A DNA stretch of 64,000 bases from Ditylenchus dipsaci (lineage: Eukaryota; Nematoda; Chromadorea; Rhabditida; Anguinidae). The stretch spans positions 248,001-312,000 of the forward strand of contig SADC01001036.1 in the NCBI GenBank assembly GCA_004194705.1, given 5' to 3'. A program made the position numbers and the translations under genes. Positions 22,606 to 35,700 of the stretch are shown piece by piece; within the stretch, counting starts at the first letter, position 1, and the number at the start of each line of letters is the position of its first letter. The notes beneath the pieces are model-generated. The model ran no database searches and was not told where the DNA came from. It was given only the letters and a program-made list of their open reading frames with translations.

Positions 22606-23552
22606 ATTGAAAGTAAAAACAATAAGAATCAGACCATCAAAATATGGAAATAATTGACAAGCAAGGTCTTGAAACAATAAACAATCAGAAAAATAATATA
22701 ATACAACATCTGCAGTATATAGATGCTAGAGTACCAATCCTAAGGTTTTTTTCAATTAAAATCGATTTTTTAAAACTCAGAAAGAGCATTAGTATTTATT
22801 ACCATTTGAAAGGCTGTTGGTACTAATTCGAGCGTTTTGTTCCAGAATTTGACGCTGAGCAAGAAAGGAGAAAAAATTGTCTGAAAAAGTGCTACTAGTG
22901 GTTCGTTTAGGGGTCGATGTATGAAATCGGAGAGTTCCGGGTTGTTTCAGTTATTTTATGTATTTTTTTTATACGAAAGCAATTTTTCACCCCTCAAAAC
23001 ACATATCTGGTTCAAAATTTGATAGGGTTTCGAATAAATACTAGGTCGTTCGTCGTCATTTTGACAGCAAAAGAAGACAGCAAGTCCTGAGAAAAAGTAG
23101 TCCAAAATCGACAAATATTGCTTGGATCTTAGGGTTTTGGTCAGGGTGTCATGTGTGTTAGGGTGTCCAACCTAACCCAACCATTACCATTAAATTTCGG
23201 TTGCAACATAATGGCTTTATTGCGTATCTGAAATTCATGGTATTCAGAGCAAAAATCTTTTTTCCGCAGTCAGAATGTGACCCAATTTGAGTTTGGCGCA
23301 AATTTGAACGGCCCCAATTCAAATCGGCCCAGTTTGAAATGGCGCAATCTTTACGTGCCAAAAAAGCGAGCACTTACGCAATACGCCATGGAGGCCACTT
23401 TTTCCAAACTAAATGGCTTTCACCCCCCCCCCCTCTGAAAAAATTCTTGCCAACATTTCTTGATAAACCCTGTATGTTTGTCTAAATCTTAAGCTGAGCA
23501 CTGTGAAAAATATCCATGCTTTAATAAACTTTTGCAGGATTGACTTTAAAGG

Positions 23553-25978
23553 AGATTTTTCACGGTAGAGTAGTCAACTTAAATGTCAACAACCCGGCAT
23601 CTATCCGCAACACTTACTTGCTTTACTATTATTCCATGTGAGCCTTTTATTATTTGTACAGAAAATGAGTTAGTTATTATATGGTGCTTAACCTGAAAAA
23701 GTTAAGATGACTGTCGAGTTGCACCATTAGTTTCTGCTGTCAAGTCGTGGGCTAAAAGCCGCAAAATAAATAATGCCTTTGAATCGTCGTTCATTCATAT
23801 CTTTGGTTCTAATGGTAAGCAATTTTGGTGGAAAGTATGTAGTACGACAAATGTTTTAGGTTATTCACTTTTTGCAATCTGGAGTGGAGCCAGCAATTTT
23901 ACCTTTTCTTGAAAACTGTATCCTCAAGAGTTTAATGAAAACTACCACTTCATAAGCTAAACTATAACAAAAAACTCAACAAACCACAAAAAGATGTGTG
24001 GTACTTCCATGCTAGAAGTCATGTATCACTAAGTGACCTGCTGCTTGGTTTCTTACAATATTAGCTTTAATTTTAAGTAGGATTGGACTTTTAAAGTTTT
24101 TAAAAAAAGTATAATTTGTTTTTAGACGAATTTAACCGAATTACAATTACGAAATTTTTATCTTTAAAGGACCATGGTTTTGCGCGCAATGGCATAAATT
24201 TGAATTGGCGGACAACTTCTCTTCGTCTCAAATTTTACTCTTTGGAGTCGTTCGACATTACTCCAAGGAGTAGATTTGAGAAGAAAAGTGTCTACCGCCA
24301 ATTCAAACTTTGCACGTGCCACTGCGCGCAAATACCATGGTCCTTTAGAAATCATATATTTAAACAAACCTAGAATCTTCCATTTTATTGAAGATTCCGA
24401 TAACTTTTATCACTTTTTGTTAGCATAGTTAACAATCGGCTTTATATGAGACCGGTCTGTTGGAAAAAACCGGGTTTTTCAAAAAGTGATTTTTGGTAGC
24501 GCGTTTTTCCAGAAAAAGTCAGTAAGTTAACCTGCCAGTACTAGTCATTGTGGTTGTGAAAAAACTGGCATTTTGCTAAACCTTTTTCGATTTTCACTGT
24601 TTTTAAGACCCTGTGTTGCGAAGATATTTTTGCGTTTTTTTAACTTCCGCGAGCTCTAACGTTTGCTTTTTTTAGTTTTGGTTGAGCACCGAAGTTCTTG
24701 AGATCAAATTCCAATTTTTCGATCTTTGGTCATCCAAAAAAAGGTAGTCGGCCGCCTTATTAAAGGAAATACGGTATTAGAAAAACGACTTTCGAAAAAT
24801 CGCATAAATAAATTAACGATACTGTACTCCATAACCTCTGCTAATAAACAGTGGCATCGAAGCGTAAACTAACAAGATAAAATAGTGTACTTGTTACGTG
24901 ATGCTGCAAGTAATGTTATAAGTTAAAATTTTGTTTGTATTTAGTTTTGCAAACAACAAGATCAGCATTTAAAGAAAGACACCACTCCTGTTGCTAAAGA
25001 AATAGTAGCTATTGAACGTGCTGTAAGTTTTTATTTCCATGAAGTGTTTGATTTGTGACGGTTCGGAGCTAGTTTCTTATTTAAATAGCGTATTTTCTCT
25101 AATGATAGATTATCCTCCTTCTTTGTTTAAAATCGTGTTCTTGGCATTGTGTTTTGATCTACCTTTTAATTCTTCTAAATTACCAAGGTGGTATACTTGA
25201 CCATTACCTCAGCATCAGCCTCAGCAGGCTGAGTTGGGAAAATCGTCCTCAGCCTCAGCCGTCAGGAAGCTCAAAAATTTCACCTCAGCCACAGCCAGCC
25301 CAGCTGAAGTCTGAAAATTTCACCTCAGCCTCAGACGTTAGCCGGGCCGAAATTTCAACTTAGCATTCAGCCTCAGCCGGCTGATGGCTGAGTAATCTCA
25401 GCCAGCTGACCTAAATTTAACAATTATCAAAGCCTGGAAGGAAATTTCATCATTAAACCCTTTTTTTCAAATAAACACTTCAAAATTCCTCAGCCGGCTG
25501 AGTTGGAAAAAATCTGGAAAAATATTGGAAAAACCTTCAGTCCCGTGCCACATTATTTTTTGTACCAAAAAACATTTTATTACGTTGGATCTGAAATGAA
25601 AATATCCGAAAAAGAAACCAAGGTAAATTACCTAGGAACTAAGAAAAGAGGTAGGTACGAGCGATGAACAGAAAATGTTTTTTTTCATTCGGCCAGCCAA
25701 AATCAAATCAAAGACTTTTTACATTGTGAAACACTGATTTTTTTATACTTTCATCATTGAAAAAACTGTTATTCTTGTTGCAGCACGACTATTTTCCCAT
25801 CTACATTGAAGAGCCGTTTACTAAACTCAATACAGCTCATTCATTTACATGGAAGCTATGTTCAAGCAAATTAAAAAATCACTTCGTAACCAGCTTGAGG
25901 AATTATATCTCAACATGGATTTATATTTATTGCTTAGCTCCACAAGTTCTTGACAGTTGTTGTGGTAACTTGCACTGA
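23553..25978 (+). CDS. Exon-like blocks, product unknown
   Basis: Short open blocks follow good acceptors. About 23555-23640 (TTTTGCAG) reads KEIFHGRVVNLNVNNPASIR. About 23862-23935 reads VIHFLQSGVEPAILPFLENC. At 24947-25021, between TTTAG and GTAAGT, the frame reads QQDQHLKKDTTPVAKEIVAI. From 25785 (TTGTTGCAG) to the stop at 25976 it reads HDYFPIYIEEPFTKLNTAHS onward. They might be later exons of the gene begun at 22514, but no family is recognised and phases were not proven. Between them lie intronic DNA, the hairpin at 24166 and the array at 25203. Confidence 0.22.
24166..24346. repeat. Hairpin element AAAGGACCATGG, copy 3
   Basis: The ends AAAGGACCATGGTTTTGCGC and the inverse enclose arms with AATTTGAATTGGCGGACAAC and its reverse complement. 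The centre has ACTCTTTGGAGT facing ACTCCAAGGAGT. Long frames on both strands are artefacts of the hairpin. Confidence 0.75.
25203..25505. repeat. Array of CTCAGCCGGCTGAG words
   Basis: About twelve CCTCAGCC / GGCTGAGT words, including the perfect palindrome CTCAGCCGGCTGAG near 25375 and a half-site near 25495. They are separated by AAAATTTCA spacers. Non-coding, although a 69-codon frame runs through it. Confidence 0.65.
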
Positions 25979-26269
25979 ATTTATTGTGAACACATATTTA
26001 TGCAAACATAAACTGATGTATCGCCTCTTTCCACAACATAATTTTCATATTTATTTTTGTTGGTGAAAATAAAACATTTTATGTTGTTAAAACCTTACTT
26101 TTTTTAAAAAAAAAAGTTTAAATGTGCTCAAGATTATCCATCTTGCTCTTGATCATCTCTCGGTTAACTGGAATGTTGGCCGTGAGTGGACGTCCGCTAC
26201 TTGGTCTGTCTTCATTGCTATCTGTTTCTTCAAACGCTTGATGGCTTTTCAAACAGTTTGCTTTATCGA

Positions 26270-26512
26270 TATTGAGAAGACAAGCGTTTTGTTATGATTT
26301 TGCGGCTACAACTTCTGCGGACCTACATTTGCGGCAAGAGTTTTTGCGGAACGACATTCGCAAACTGACATTTGCGAATCGACTTAAGCGGAGGGATAGT
26401 ACTTTTTGCGCCACAACATTTGCGGATGCGACATTAGCGGAAATAACATTTGCGGAATTACATTAGCGGAACGACTTTTGCGGCGCGACTTTTGCGGAAA
26501 CGACAAAGAAAC
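26270..26512. repeat. 14-mer minisatellite-like array (ACATTTGCGGAACG)
   Basis: About fourteen tandem units of 14-15 bp, consensus ACATTTGCGGAACG, each diverged by a few bases. No inverted partner array was found nearby. The unit length and composition resemble the 14-mer terminal arrays at 18761 and 20016. Confidence 0.75.
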
Positions 26513-26706
26513 GACAAACTCGAAATAATGCACCTCTCGGCTCAATTTAGTTGAATTTGACTAGGACATGATCTCTTTAGAATATTTGACTCTCCTCCGT
26601 TACACGTTTTTTAATTTTAAAAGCTTATACGTTTTTGTTGATCTGTCATAATTAGCCAAGTTTATTTTATTGCAATGCGACTAAGTCTCCTCTTCCACAT
26701 GAGTAC

Positions 26707-26946
26707 ACCGTATTTCTTCTAATAGAGCCCCCACTCTTGATACAGCTACCCCTTCGACTATGGAGACTTATATCTCAGCCTAGTGCAAATATTTTTCAAA
26801 ACAGTTTTTTTTAACTTCCACGAGCTCTACTGATTACGCTTTAGATATTTTTGATTTTGCACACGAAAATCTTGAGATCAACCCAAAATGTTTCCGATTT
26901 TCAAGCATCCAAAAAAATAAAGCCACCGTAGGCTCTATTAGTCAAC
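26707..26946. repeat. ACCGTATTT-ended element
   Basis: Begins ACCGTATTTCTTCTAATAGA and ends near GGCTCTATTAGT. The interior shares the CCACGAGCTCTACTGATTAC segment with other family members. A related diverged copy in the same orientation ends near 24778 with GGAAATACGGTA. Confidence 0.55.
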
Positions 26947-26977
26947 AGTTTATATAAATCATAATCAGATCTCGATT

Positions 26978-27085
26978 TCTCGCCAAACCTGGCACAAGCC
27001 GGCCCGGCCGAGCCTAACTTTATAAATTTTCTCTCGAGCCGGGCTAGCCTGGATATCCTTAATCTTGATATACCTTATCCAACCC
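26978..27085. repeat. GC-rich CGAGCCGGGCTAGCC word array
   Basis: A short stretch in AT-rich surroundings has AAGCCGGCCCGGCCGAGCCT and CGAGCCGGGCTAGCC in inverted relation, followed by TCCAACCCAG. It may be a remnant of the TAGGGTTG-ended array class. Confidence 0.4.
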
Positions 27086-27692
27086 AGCATTTTTTTTATT
27101 ATTTTTTCATTTTACACCAAAAAAGCCCCAGATCTCAGCTTTCTAAGAAGCTATCAACTGACTTAATGAAATGCTTTGAAGTTGCGAAAAAAGTCTTTGT
27201 TAAAGCAAATTTTGAAAAAATTCTGTTTGTACAAAGACTTTTTTCTACCTTTTATAAAATCTCATAAAATTAATCAATGGCATGTTAGGGACATAAAATC
27301 CACGGCTATGTAACCCTCTTTTGCCCGTTGGCCATATTTTGGCCAGTTCGATTTTGAGATTTCGATTTTGACTATCTAGGGAATTGCGTTCATGAAACAG
27401 TACCACAAGATTGAACTATCATACCTTCAAATAATTTCCAATACCAAAAAATTTCTCGATAAATAGCTATAGCTACACAAAACTCCATCATTCACCAAAA
27501 AAATAATGCAATTGACAGAGATTTCCAGAGTCAGTTTTTGAAATCATTGCAGTTTTACGGGAGAATCATAAGTGAAGAGAAAATAAATCAAAAAAATTCG
27601 GACTCAAAATTGTATGCGCCTTTGGCAAGATGAGTGGCACGTCACGAAGCATTTTCAATTCAAAATTTGACTGTAATACATTGCCGTCATTA

Positions 27693-28084
27693 GAGACAGC
27701 AATCCCATTTACCGTTATTTTGCATAAAACGCATTTTTTACCTACTTTTAAAGTAAAAGTGCTGACTGAAAATTTTAGGCTTATATGCTACTTTTTATTC
27801 TTCTATTGACTGTCTGTTTTGCTTTTTATTTTTTTATACGAAAAATATTGACCTTCGACCTTGAATGCCGGTATTGACAAACCGGGATCCCGTTTTCATC
27901 AGTACCGGCATATAGAGCTAAAGGTCGGAATTTTTCGTATAGAAAACAAAAAGTAAAAGAACCAGTCGATAGAAAAATAAAAAGTAGCATATAGGCTTAA
28001 AATTTTCAGTGAGCAGTTTTACTTGAAAAGTGGGTCGAAAATTCGTTTACGCAAAATGCCGGTAACGGGATTTCTGTCTCCAGG
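27693..28084. repeat. Palindromic element, 390 bp
   Basis: The left arm AGAGACAGCAATCCCATTTA is inverted at about 28060-28084. The inner arms TTAGGCTTATATGCTACTTT and its inverse face each other, and the centre near 27880 holds ACCGGGATCCCGTTTT. It directly abuts the next palindrome. Confidence 0.75.
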
Positions 28085-29364
28085 GGCCATAGTAACAATA
28101 GTAGTAACAACTTTCGTGGCTAAAAGTAAAATATCTCGGAGTTCAGTCCACGTTTTGAAAAGCAAATTTTTGCAAAGAAAATAGACAAGTTTTATATTCA
28201 GATTTTGTTACAATCATCTGAATCGCTCATCGGTAATCAGAGCTAGCACTAATTGCAAAAAATATCCGGAGGTGCGGATATTTTTGGACCTGTGAGGCTA
28301 AAAATTAAATTTATCGTACAGGTTTGAGCTGATTCTGATGATGTTTCACTTTTGTAGCCTAGATTATAAGGAACATTTTGGTAGTTTAAAAAGTATTTTT
28401 GGGTTCACCGAACTTAAAATATGACCAAAAGTGTCTCTAAATTTTGAATTTGAAAAGTTAGCCGAGGATGGACTAACACCTCAGTTGGAGTTGGTTTCAG
28501 TTGGAGATACACGTTCAAGCCCGTGCTAATATACGCTGCCCTACTCTGAGCCTAAGCCTAAATCTATCAAAAAGTGCGAAAACAGCAAAAAAATTTGAAT
28601 TCCCGCCAAAAATTCTGTTGGCATTTTGGCGTTGGCATTTTGTCCCATGACCGTTTATTTTCCTATCAGTATTATTTACATATTATGGTTCATCTGTGAA
28701 ATCATTTCTTTTCGTCTTTTCAACATAAAATTCAAATATTTTTTCAAAAACAATTGTCGTTAAAAAATATCGAGAAAAATACAGGAACTACAGAAGTGTA
28801 AGCTAACTTTTCACATTCAATATTTAGAGACACCTTGGTCATATTTTAAGTTTGGTAAAACCAAAAATACCTTTTTGACTACCAAAATCTTCCTTATAAT
28901 CTAGGTTACAAACCTATTGAAACATAACCACAATCAGCACAGAGCTGTACGATAAATTTCATTTTTAGCCTCACAGGTCGAAAAAATATCGCGCATCTGC
29001 GGATATTTTTTTCGCATTTAGTGCTAGCTTTGGTCACTTATGAGCGATTCAGATGATTGTAATAAAATCTGGAGATAAAACTTGTCTATTTTTGTTTGAA
29101 AAAAACTGCTTTTCAAAACGTGGACTGAACTCCGAGATATTTCACTTTTAACCACGGAAGTTGTTACTACTAAAGTCGAGTCTCGATTTAACGTACCCCC
29201 AATTTAACGTACCCTTCGATTTAACGTACCCCTGGGTCGGTCGCTCCAATAATAAACTCCGTCAAATTTACCCGATATAACGTACCCCTCGATTTAACGT
29301 ACCCCTAGGGCCAGGGGGTACGTTAAATCGAGACTCGACTGTATCGTTACTACGGCCCCAGCCG
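28085..29364. repeat. Large palindrome interrupted by a younger Tigger-like element
   Basis: The left arm (28085-28445) begins GGGGCCATAGTAACAATAG. The right arm (28825-29364) ends with its inverse GTTACTACGGCCCC but is split by the element at 29173-29341. The arms share the GGAGTTCAGTCCACGTTTTG block. The middle (28446-28824) contains a single arm of the AGGCTTAGGC family. Confidence 0.75.
29173..29341. mobile_element. Tigger-like miniature element
   Basis: The right end GGTACGTTAAATCGAGACTC GACTG is next to TA. The left end lost its initial C but is next to CTA. It has iterated CGATTTAACGTACCCCT units, three on the left and two on the right. It sits in the right arm of the 28085-29364 palindrome. 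Confidence 0.82.
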
Positions 29365-29769
29365 TCATATTAGAAAAGGAAGAACCTCGTTTTTTATAAG
29401 AATTTTTTAGTTGTTAACTCTGGATGGTGATTTTTCTGAACTTATGAAACCGTGATTAGGGTAAAAATATTATATTTATTTAGTCTACTATATTTTGACA
29501 CTATTCTTCACTATTTTGCCTTGGTGTCCTTTGTTGTTTGTTTTGTCCGATTTATACGAGTACTATTATTTGCCGTAAGGTAAAAATTTTCCAGTTCATG
29601 GTTCACATCAAGCACGGAATTTTAATAAGGTCAGGTTTCTTGTCAGGTTTCTTCCAATTGAAAAAATGTTGGAACGCCAACAAAGATTTGGCGATGCATT
29701 TTTGTTGAAAATAAATATTTTTTAAATATTAATTTTCAACTTTTACTGAAAAGAGAAAACTAAAATCAA

Positions 29770-32700
29770 ATGTTTAGAATTAGAAGACCAAAAAAGTTAG
29801 TTCTGATTTCCAACGATGACCTACAAACTATTTTCCAATTCCTAGGCCGTGATGAATTGGATATTTGTGAGTTAGTCTGTCGCCAGTGTAGAAATTGTTG
29901 TCGAAATTGGAATGGCTTTGCGTTACGCCCAATTTCCAGTGTTTACTATGTAGTTTGTTTGAGCTGGTATACCAAATTTGCTCTTATTATGCGGCACCGT
30001 TATCCTAAATGGCTTGTCTTTAGTTTTGGAGTTGAATTCTGAACTTCTTCAATTTCGGCAGTAGATTTATATTGGATGTAAATTCACAATTTTGGCCACA
30101 GATTTCTTGATTTACGTTATACTGGCTCAACATCATGTTTTAGCCATTTTTAAGATGCTTTTAGACCTAAAACATGCTTAACACTCCGCTTCCAAGAGTA
30201 GTAATTGCCCAAATCGACATAGAATTTCTCGCTGAACACGATGGTGAAATTAAGTTTGGAAAAAGTTGGTATTTGCGGGTCATCGGCCTCTCTGAACCAA
30301 CCAAGTCAGAATTTGCTGAAGAGGCTTTGGCTGTGTTTAGCGAGACTTCAAAAAAATCAAAATAAATTTTGACGTAAAACTCATGCTTCGCTTGAAAAAC
30401 CCTGATTTTTGACACGGATTCGGGTTTATCCGTGGTCAATTTGCTCATGAAACTGCGCTTAAACATAAGAACTTGCTCTAAAATTTCAAATTCCGCTCAA
30501 GACAAAAAATATTCAAATTTGAAAAAAATTCCGAATTTGAATATTTTTGTCTTGAGTGGAATTTGAAATTTGAGTGCAAGTTCTTATTTTAAGCGCAGTT
30601 TCATGAGCAAATTGACCACGGATAAACCCGAATCCGGTGTCGAAATCAGGTTTTTCAAGCGAAGCATAAGTTTTACGTCAAAATTTATTTTGAATTTTTA
30701 TTAAGTCTCGCTAAACACTGCCAAGCCTCTTTTTACACTGCTCTAAAACTTTTTTGGTGCAGTTTTTCTTGCTCTATCGACTATTCCAGAAATAAATTTC
30801 ACAATCGTGTTCAGCGAGAAATTATGAGTCGATTCGGGCAATTACTGTGCTTGGGAAGCGGAGTGTTAAAAGATGTTTTCAGCGTGCGAATGACACTTTT
30901 TAAAAAAATCAGACTTATTAAATTTTATTTTTATTTATTTTCGAATTTTCAAATTTGTGTAACGACAATTATTCCTTGCTTTTAAATGCCGTGGGTGGCG
31001 CATAATGAGAAGAGACGCGGTATTTGATGCAAAAATCCAAATATTTTTTTTGCAGTGCCGCTTTGAAAAGAAGTTGTCTAAAGCCGCTGTCAATCTATGC
31101 AACAAAAGTAAGATAATATTTTCACACCTTGAAACTTGTTTATTTTCAGGAGCCACTCTCACCTACAATAAGATTCTAGCCTTTGTATTCCACAAACGAA
31201 TTGGTTCTATATTTTTTATGTTTTTGAACATTTAAAAGCTAAAAATTACAGTGACAGAAATGGCTGTATGCGCCTATGATTATTTTGGCGCCAAACTAGG
31301 AAGGAAGAGCGCCGTTGTTGTGTGTTATCTGTTAATATGTGGAAGGAGTTCCGAGCTGGCCGTGTTAATTCTAAAGGTTATTTTTTAAAGTCAAATTGTG
31401 CAATTCATTTTGAAAGATTAGCTCTTATTTGTGAGTAAGATGCCGTATTTTTTATAAATAGCTCACATGTCGGTTTAGTTTTTCAACACTCTCCCAGTCT
31501 GAAAAATTTGAGGTCAACCTCGAAACTTTGGGTGCTTAACCACAGTTAAAAAAAGAGGAATCGGTGGAGCTCGTCGGATTTAAGAAAATGCAATAAGCAG
31601 CTTCACAAAAAAATTCTGAGCTGAGATATAGGTTCTCAAGATCGGGGGTGTGGGTTCGTTACAGGCTGTGGTTAATTAGAGGAAATACGGTATGTTAATT
31701 TGAGTGACAGTTAGCGCCAGTGGAAACTGTCTAACTGGTTATATTTGAATACAGTCGACTCTCGATTTAAGGACACCCCAAAAGTTCGTTCCCCAGCTGG
31801 TCCGACACTTTTTTAGCTCGATTTTCGGAGCTTTTTTTTAAATTCTGTTTTGACAGTCTGGTCGTAAATATCGCAAAGATGCCGATTTTGCCGATCGTTT
31901 TTCAAATCCAGAAACTTCTTCTTTTAAAAAAGCAAAACCTCGACTTAAGGACAGGCTTTTTCTAAAATCCCTGTCCTTAAATCGAGGGTTTGCTTTTTTA
32001 GAAGAAAAAGCTTCTGGATTTTGAAAAACGATCGGCAAAATCGGCATCCTTGCAATATTTGTGACCAGACTGTCAAAACAGAATTTAAAAAAAGCTTCGA
32101 AAATCGAGCTAAAAAAAGTGTCTAAAAAGTATTTATAAAGGGTAGAATTAGGTCAGTTTTTTCAAGTCGGTCTGATTTTCTGAGATTGGTTTTCATTTTT
32201 TTCGCTTTTTCATAGTGATAGGAGTAATTTAAATAGCAGTTATGGCAAAAAAAAAACACTTCTTCTTCAAAATTCTTGAATCGCACTTTATTTAGGTCGC
32301 GTTATTCCAATTCCTGCACCTGAGAATGAATGCATTCCCGAAGATTTTGACACATTGCTCAATCACTTTCACAATTCAGCTATTCTTAATCATTTCTCAG
32401 TCAATATTGGACCAATGTTCAATCGCTTATCCAACTTCTGTTTCTGTCTTCTCAGAATGAAAAACAGAAAGGCTTCAAAATCTCGTTGGATTGCAATATT
32501 TTTGTTTGTGGATTCTTTCATGGAAATGACATGACTGGTGCCAATAAATTAGGCGTCGGTCGACATCGACATTACATCATACAGTCTCTATCAGCTCTGT
32601 TTCGCTCGCTTTCCAAGGGCTTTCCGTTAAACTATTGTTGGGCAAATGAGGAGGCAGTCCGCCCATGGACGCTGCATAGTGTTTATTCCGAGGTATTTTG

Positions 32701-35700
32701 TTTGTTTATGACCGTATAAAGCATTTTTCGAACCTTTTGTAAATGACCAAATATGACCAGAGTTTAGAGCCTCGTTTTACAGCCACAACATACCCTTAAC
32801 ATATCCCTTTTGCGGCCAAAGACCAAAGGGATAAGTACCCAAATATGTAATGCACATGGTGGGATAATTTTGGCTAAACTACACTTTACCAGAAATCCGA
32901 AAAAAGGGTTCGGAGGGCTCTAAAGTATTTTTCATGACGTGAAACGTTACGTTTAAAAGTGTGGGAAAGCTATTTTTTTCGAAAAATTTTTTTCGAACCA
33001 TAGGGTACAATGGTTTTTTAGTCAAAATTTGAAAATTTTAATTGGTGCCTTTTGAATTTAAAAAGGATCAAGGGCTGTATAAGGAGGGGAAGGGAATAAA
33101 AGGGAGCCACTAATAACACAGGGCCCACTAAGAAGTAGATGTTGAACATCGTTTTGAATACTAAGGCCTACCGCAAAAATAACTCTGCTAGGCATGCTTT
33201 TTCATGCACCCAGGGTCACTTTCGGGTGATTTGTGTCCCAGGTATGTGCAGGGACGTAGCCAGAAAATTTAAAAAAATCTGACGAGGGGGGGGGGCACCA
33301 TATCATAAATTTGTGAGGCCATTTTACCCAGAAGAATTTTCAATTTTGACTAGGGAAAAAATTTAAGGGGGGGGGGGAGGGGCACGTTTTTCAGTTTTTG
33401 ATAATTCAACGTTTTTTTCAAAAGCTGAGATGTTGCGAAATGAATAAGTACCAAACATGAAGAAATTTGTTTACTAGAATAGATACAATTTTTCACAAAC
33501 AAAAATAATGACGTTTTTCCTAATATTTTTGCTTGATATTTTTCTAGGTATAATTCTAGGCGGATGATCAACAAAGCAACAAATGAACATTTACTGCCCA
33601 AACAATGCAATTTGACTCTTAATTATCTTTTAAATTATGTCATGTTGACGATCGTAGTTGTTTAAACCTGGCTTTTTATCTATTCTCACAAAAAGTCACA
33701 CGGCGTTAAATAAGGCGAATACGGGGCCATGCAAAAGCAGATAGAAAGTATCCGTTTACGGGCCATCCATCGCAGAGATAGACTTTCATGAAGCTAGGAA
33801 ATGCTGCCACACTTTCACCCTTATTAACGAACCATTCGACGCACTTTGTTTCAGAAAAAAGCACTCTTCAGCAATGAAAGGGCAACAGCAAGGTGAAGTT
33901 TGGGTTTCAATAGACTTTCGAACATCTCAGCTTTCGAATAAAATAGATCTTTTCAAACTACTGAAAATTAAAAAAGTTATGGCCAAAATAAAGTCGTCGG
34001 ATAAAGTTGACATGTCTTGTATTCAAAAAAAAGAAAGAATCCCTCTTATTGTGTACTTATTTTGTGGAATGCCAACAGTCTACCTTCTCCTGCTTTTTTG
34101 AACTTTGAAGTGACCACCAAAATTATGCGAGCAGCAAGCAATCAACTTCCACACGCTCCTTCAACCCTACCAGCATGTTTGGTATGGGAGTTTGCTGGTG
34201 TTGGTTTTCCTATCCAACATGGCCTTATCGACCATTTAATACAGGTGAAATTTTTTACTGAGTATAATATACTTTTTACTAATTCATATCAAAATATGGT
34301 AAATAATTTTAAGCAGTTGTTTGACGAAGATTTTTACAGATATTTTATTAAGTTTGATACTGCTAAAATTTTAGCTCAAAAAAAAGATTTTGAAACACCA
34401 AAAGTATCGTTTAATTTTTCGCAACCTTTTTATCACAGTAAAAGGCCGCACATAGTGTCAAAAGCCAGTAAATTGTCAAATACAGATTGGCGTAATGTTA
34501 AAAAAATTCAAATTTTTAATGTTTAAGTCTCAATTTCGGTCCTCTTAACACGTACTAGATTACTAACACGATTTTGCTTGTGATAGCATGATTTGTTTTT
34601 CGATTAAATTTTTCTTAATTTTCAGGTGAAATTTTTATTTTTCACATCCAAGTGGTACCCACTCCGGTTTTCTTTGTTTTAATTCGTAAAAAACCGATTT
34701 CGGAATCGACTGCTCAATTTGTTACACGATTTTTCATTTGATAGCATGCTTAATTTTTATATTTAGAACTTTTTTAATTTTTCAAGTACTCCAGGTGGAT
34801 ATTCACCTGGCCAAGTGGTATACACCCCGGGTTTTAGAGTTTCGGTGGGTAACCGTCATTTCAAACAGGAGATTAGTTTGTTTTTGGTTTGTTTTTGACT
34901 TTAAAATTTTTTTTATTTTTCGGGTATCCCAGGTGGACAACCACCTGGCCAAGTGGTGACCAACACCTGCACGAGACAAAGCGCCCCAACAGCTAAAACG
35001 GTTTGAGTCGAGAAAAAGGGACGAAACGCCTCAAATCAATAAAGGGGACAAACTACTCGAATCGAGAAAAAGGGACAAAAAGCCCCAGACCCTTAAAAAA
35101 CGAAGTAACGACCTTCAGAAGTCAAGAAGCAGAAAGTCAATAGACTTTCCGTTATTGATGAAATACGTTTTAGTTCGTTCTCTTCCCTGCGCCTAAGCCA
35201 AAAGAAGCCGAGGTAAAATTCTCTTATATTATGGCCCAATACCTTCAATATTTGTGAGCTATTTGACAAGCTCTATGAACACCTTTTAGTTTCAGTCTAA
35301 GTATCAGTTTTACTCTACCATATTTTCTCGATTGCACTCTCTGGACCTTTTATATTACCCAACTTCTTATAAGAAGTCCCTTTGTATAATGACTCGGTAT
35401 AAACGATGTGTTTGGCCTGAAATAAATATGTAAATACTGTATACATATAATTTTGATACTACTGAGACTGTAATACTGAAACGAGTACAGTCGAACCTCT
35501 CATTAACATACTCTCCCATCAAGATACACCTCTCATTAATATTTTTTCTCGATTTGGTGCGTTTTGTTATTTTTGTCGATTTGTGTAGTTTTGGCCTGTC
35601 GGGCCTTTCGTCCGTGTCCGACCGACCACGGGTTAAGGATCTTGGTGACCAAAATACAATTTTAGTCTTAACGACCCCGATTCCGCACATTTGTACAATT

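Noticed and set aside
26272..26466. 64-codon frame with repeated ATTSADLHLR-like text
   Set aside because: Translation of a 14-15 bp tandem repeat. The unit is not a multiple of three, so a repeated protein is not being maintained.
26270..26512. Possible CRISPR-like array
   Set aside because: Units are contiguous and degenerate with no spacers, and the genome is eukaryotic.
31251..31377. KLGRKSAVVVCYLL block as a sugar-transporter exon
   Set aside because: GRK followed by a hydrophobic run is reminiscent of the MFS signature, but the flanking transporter motifs are absent and phases to neighbours do not match.
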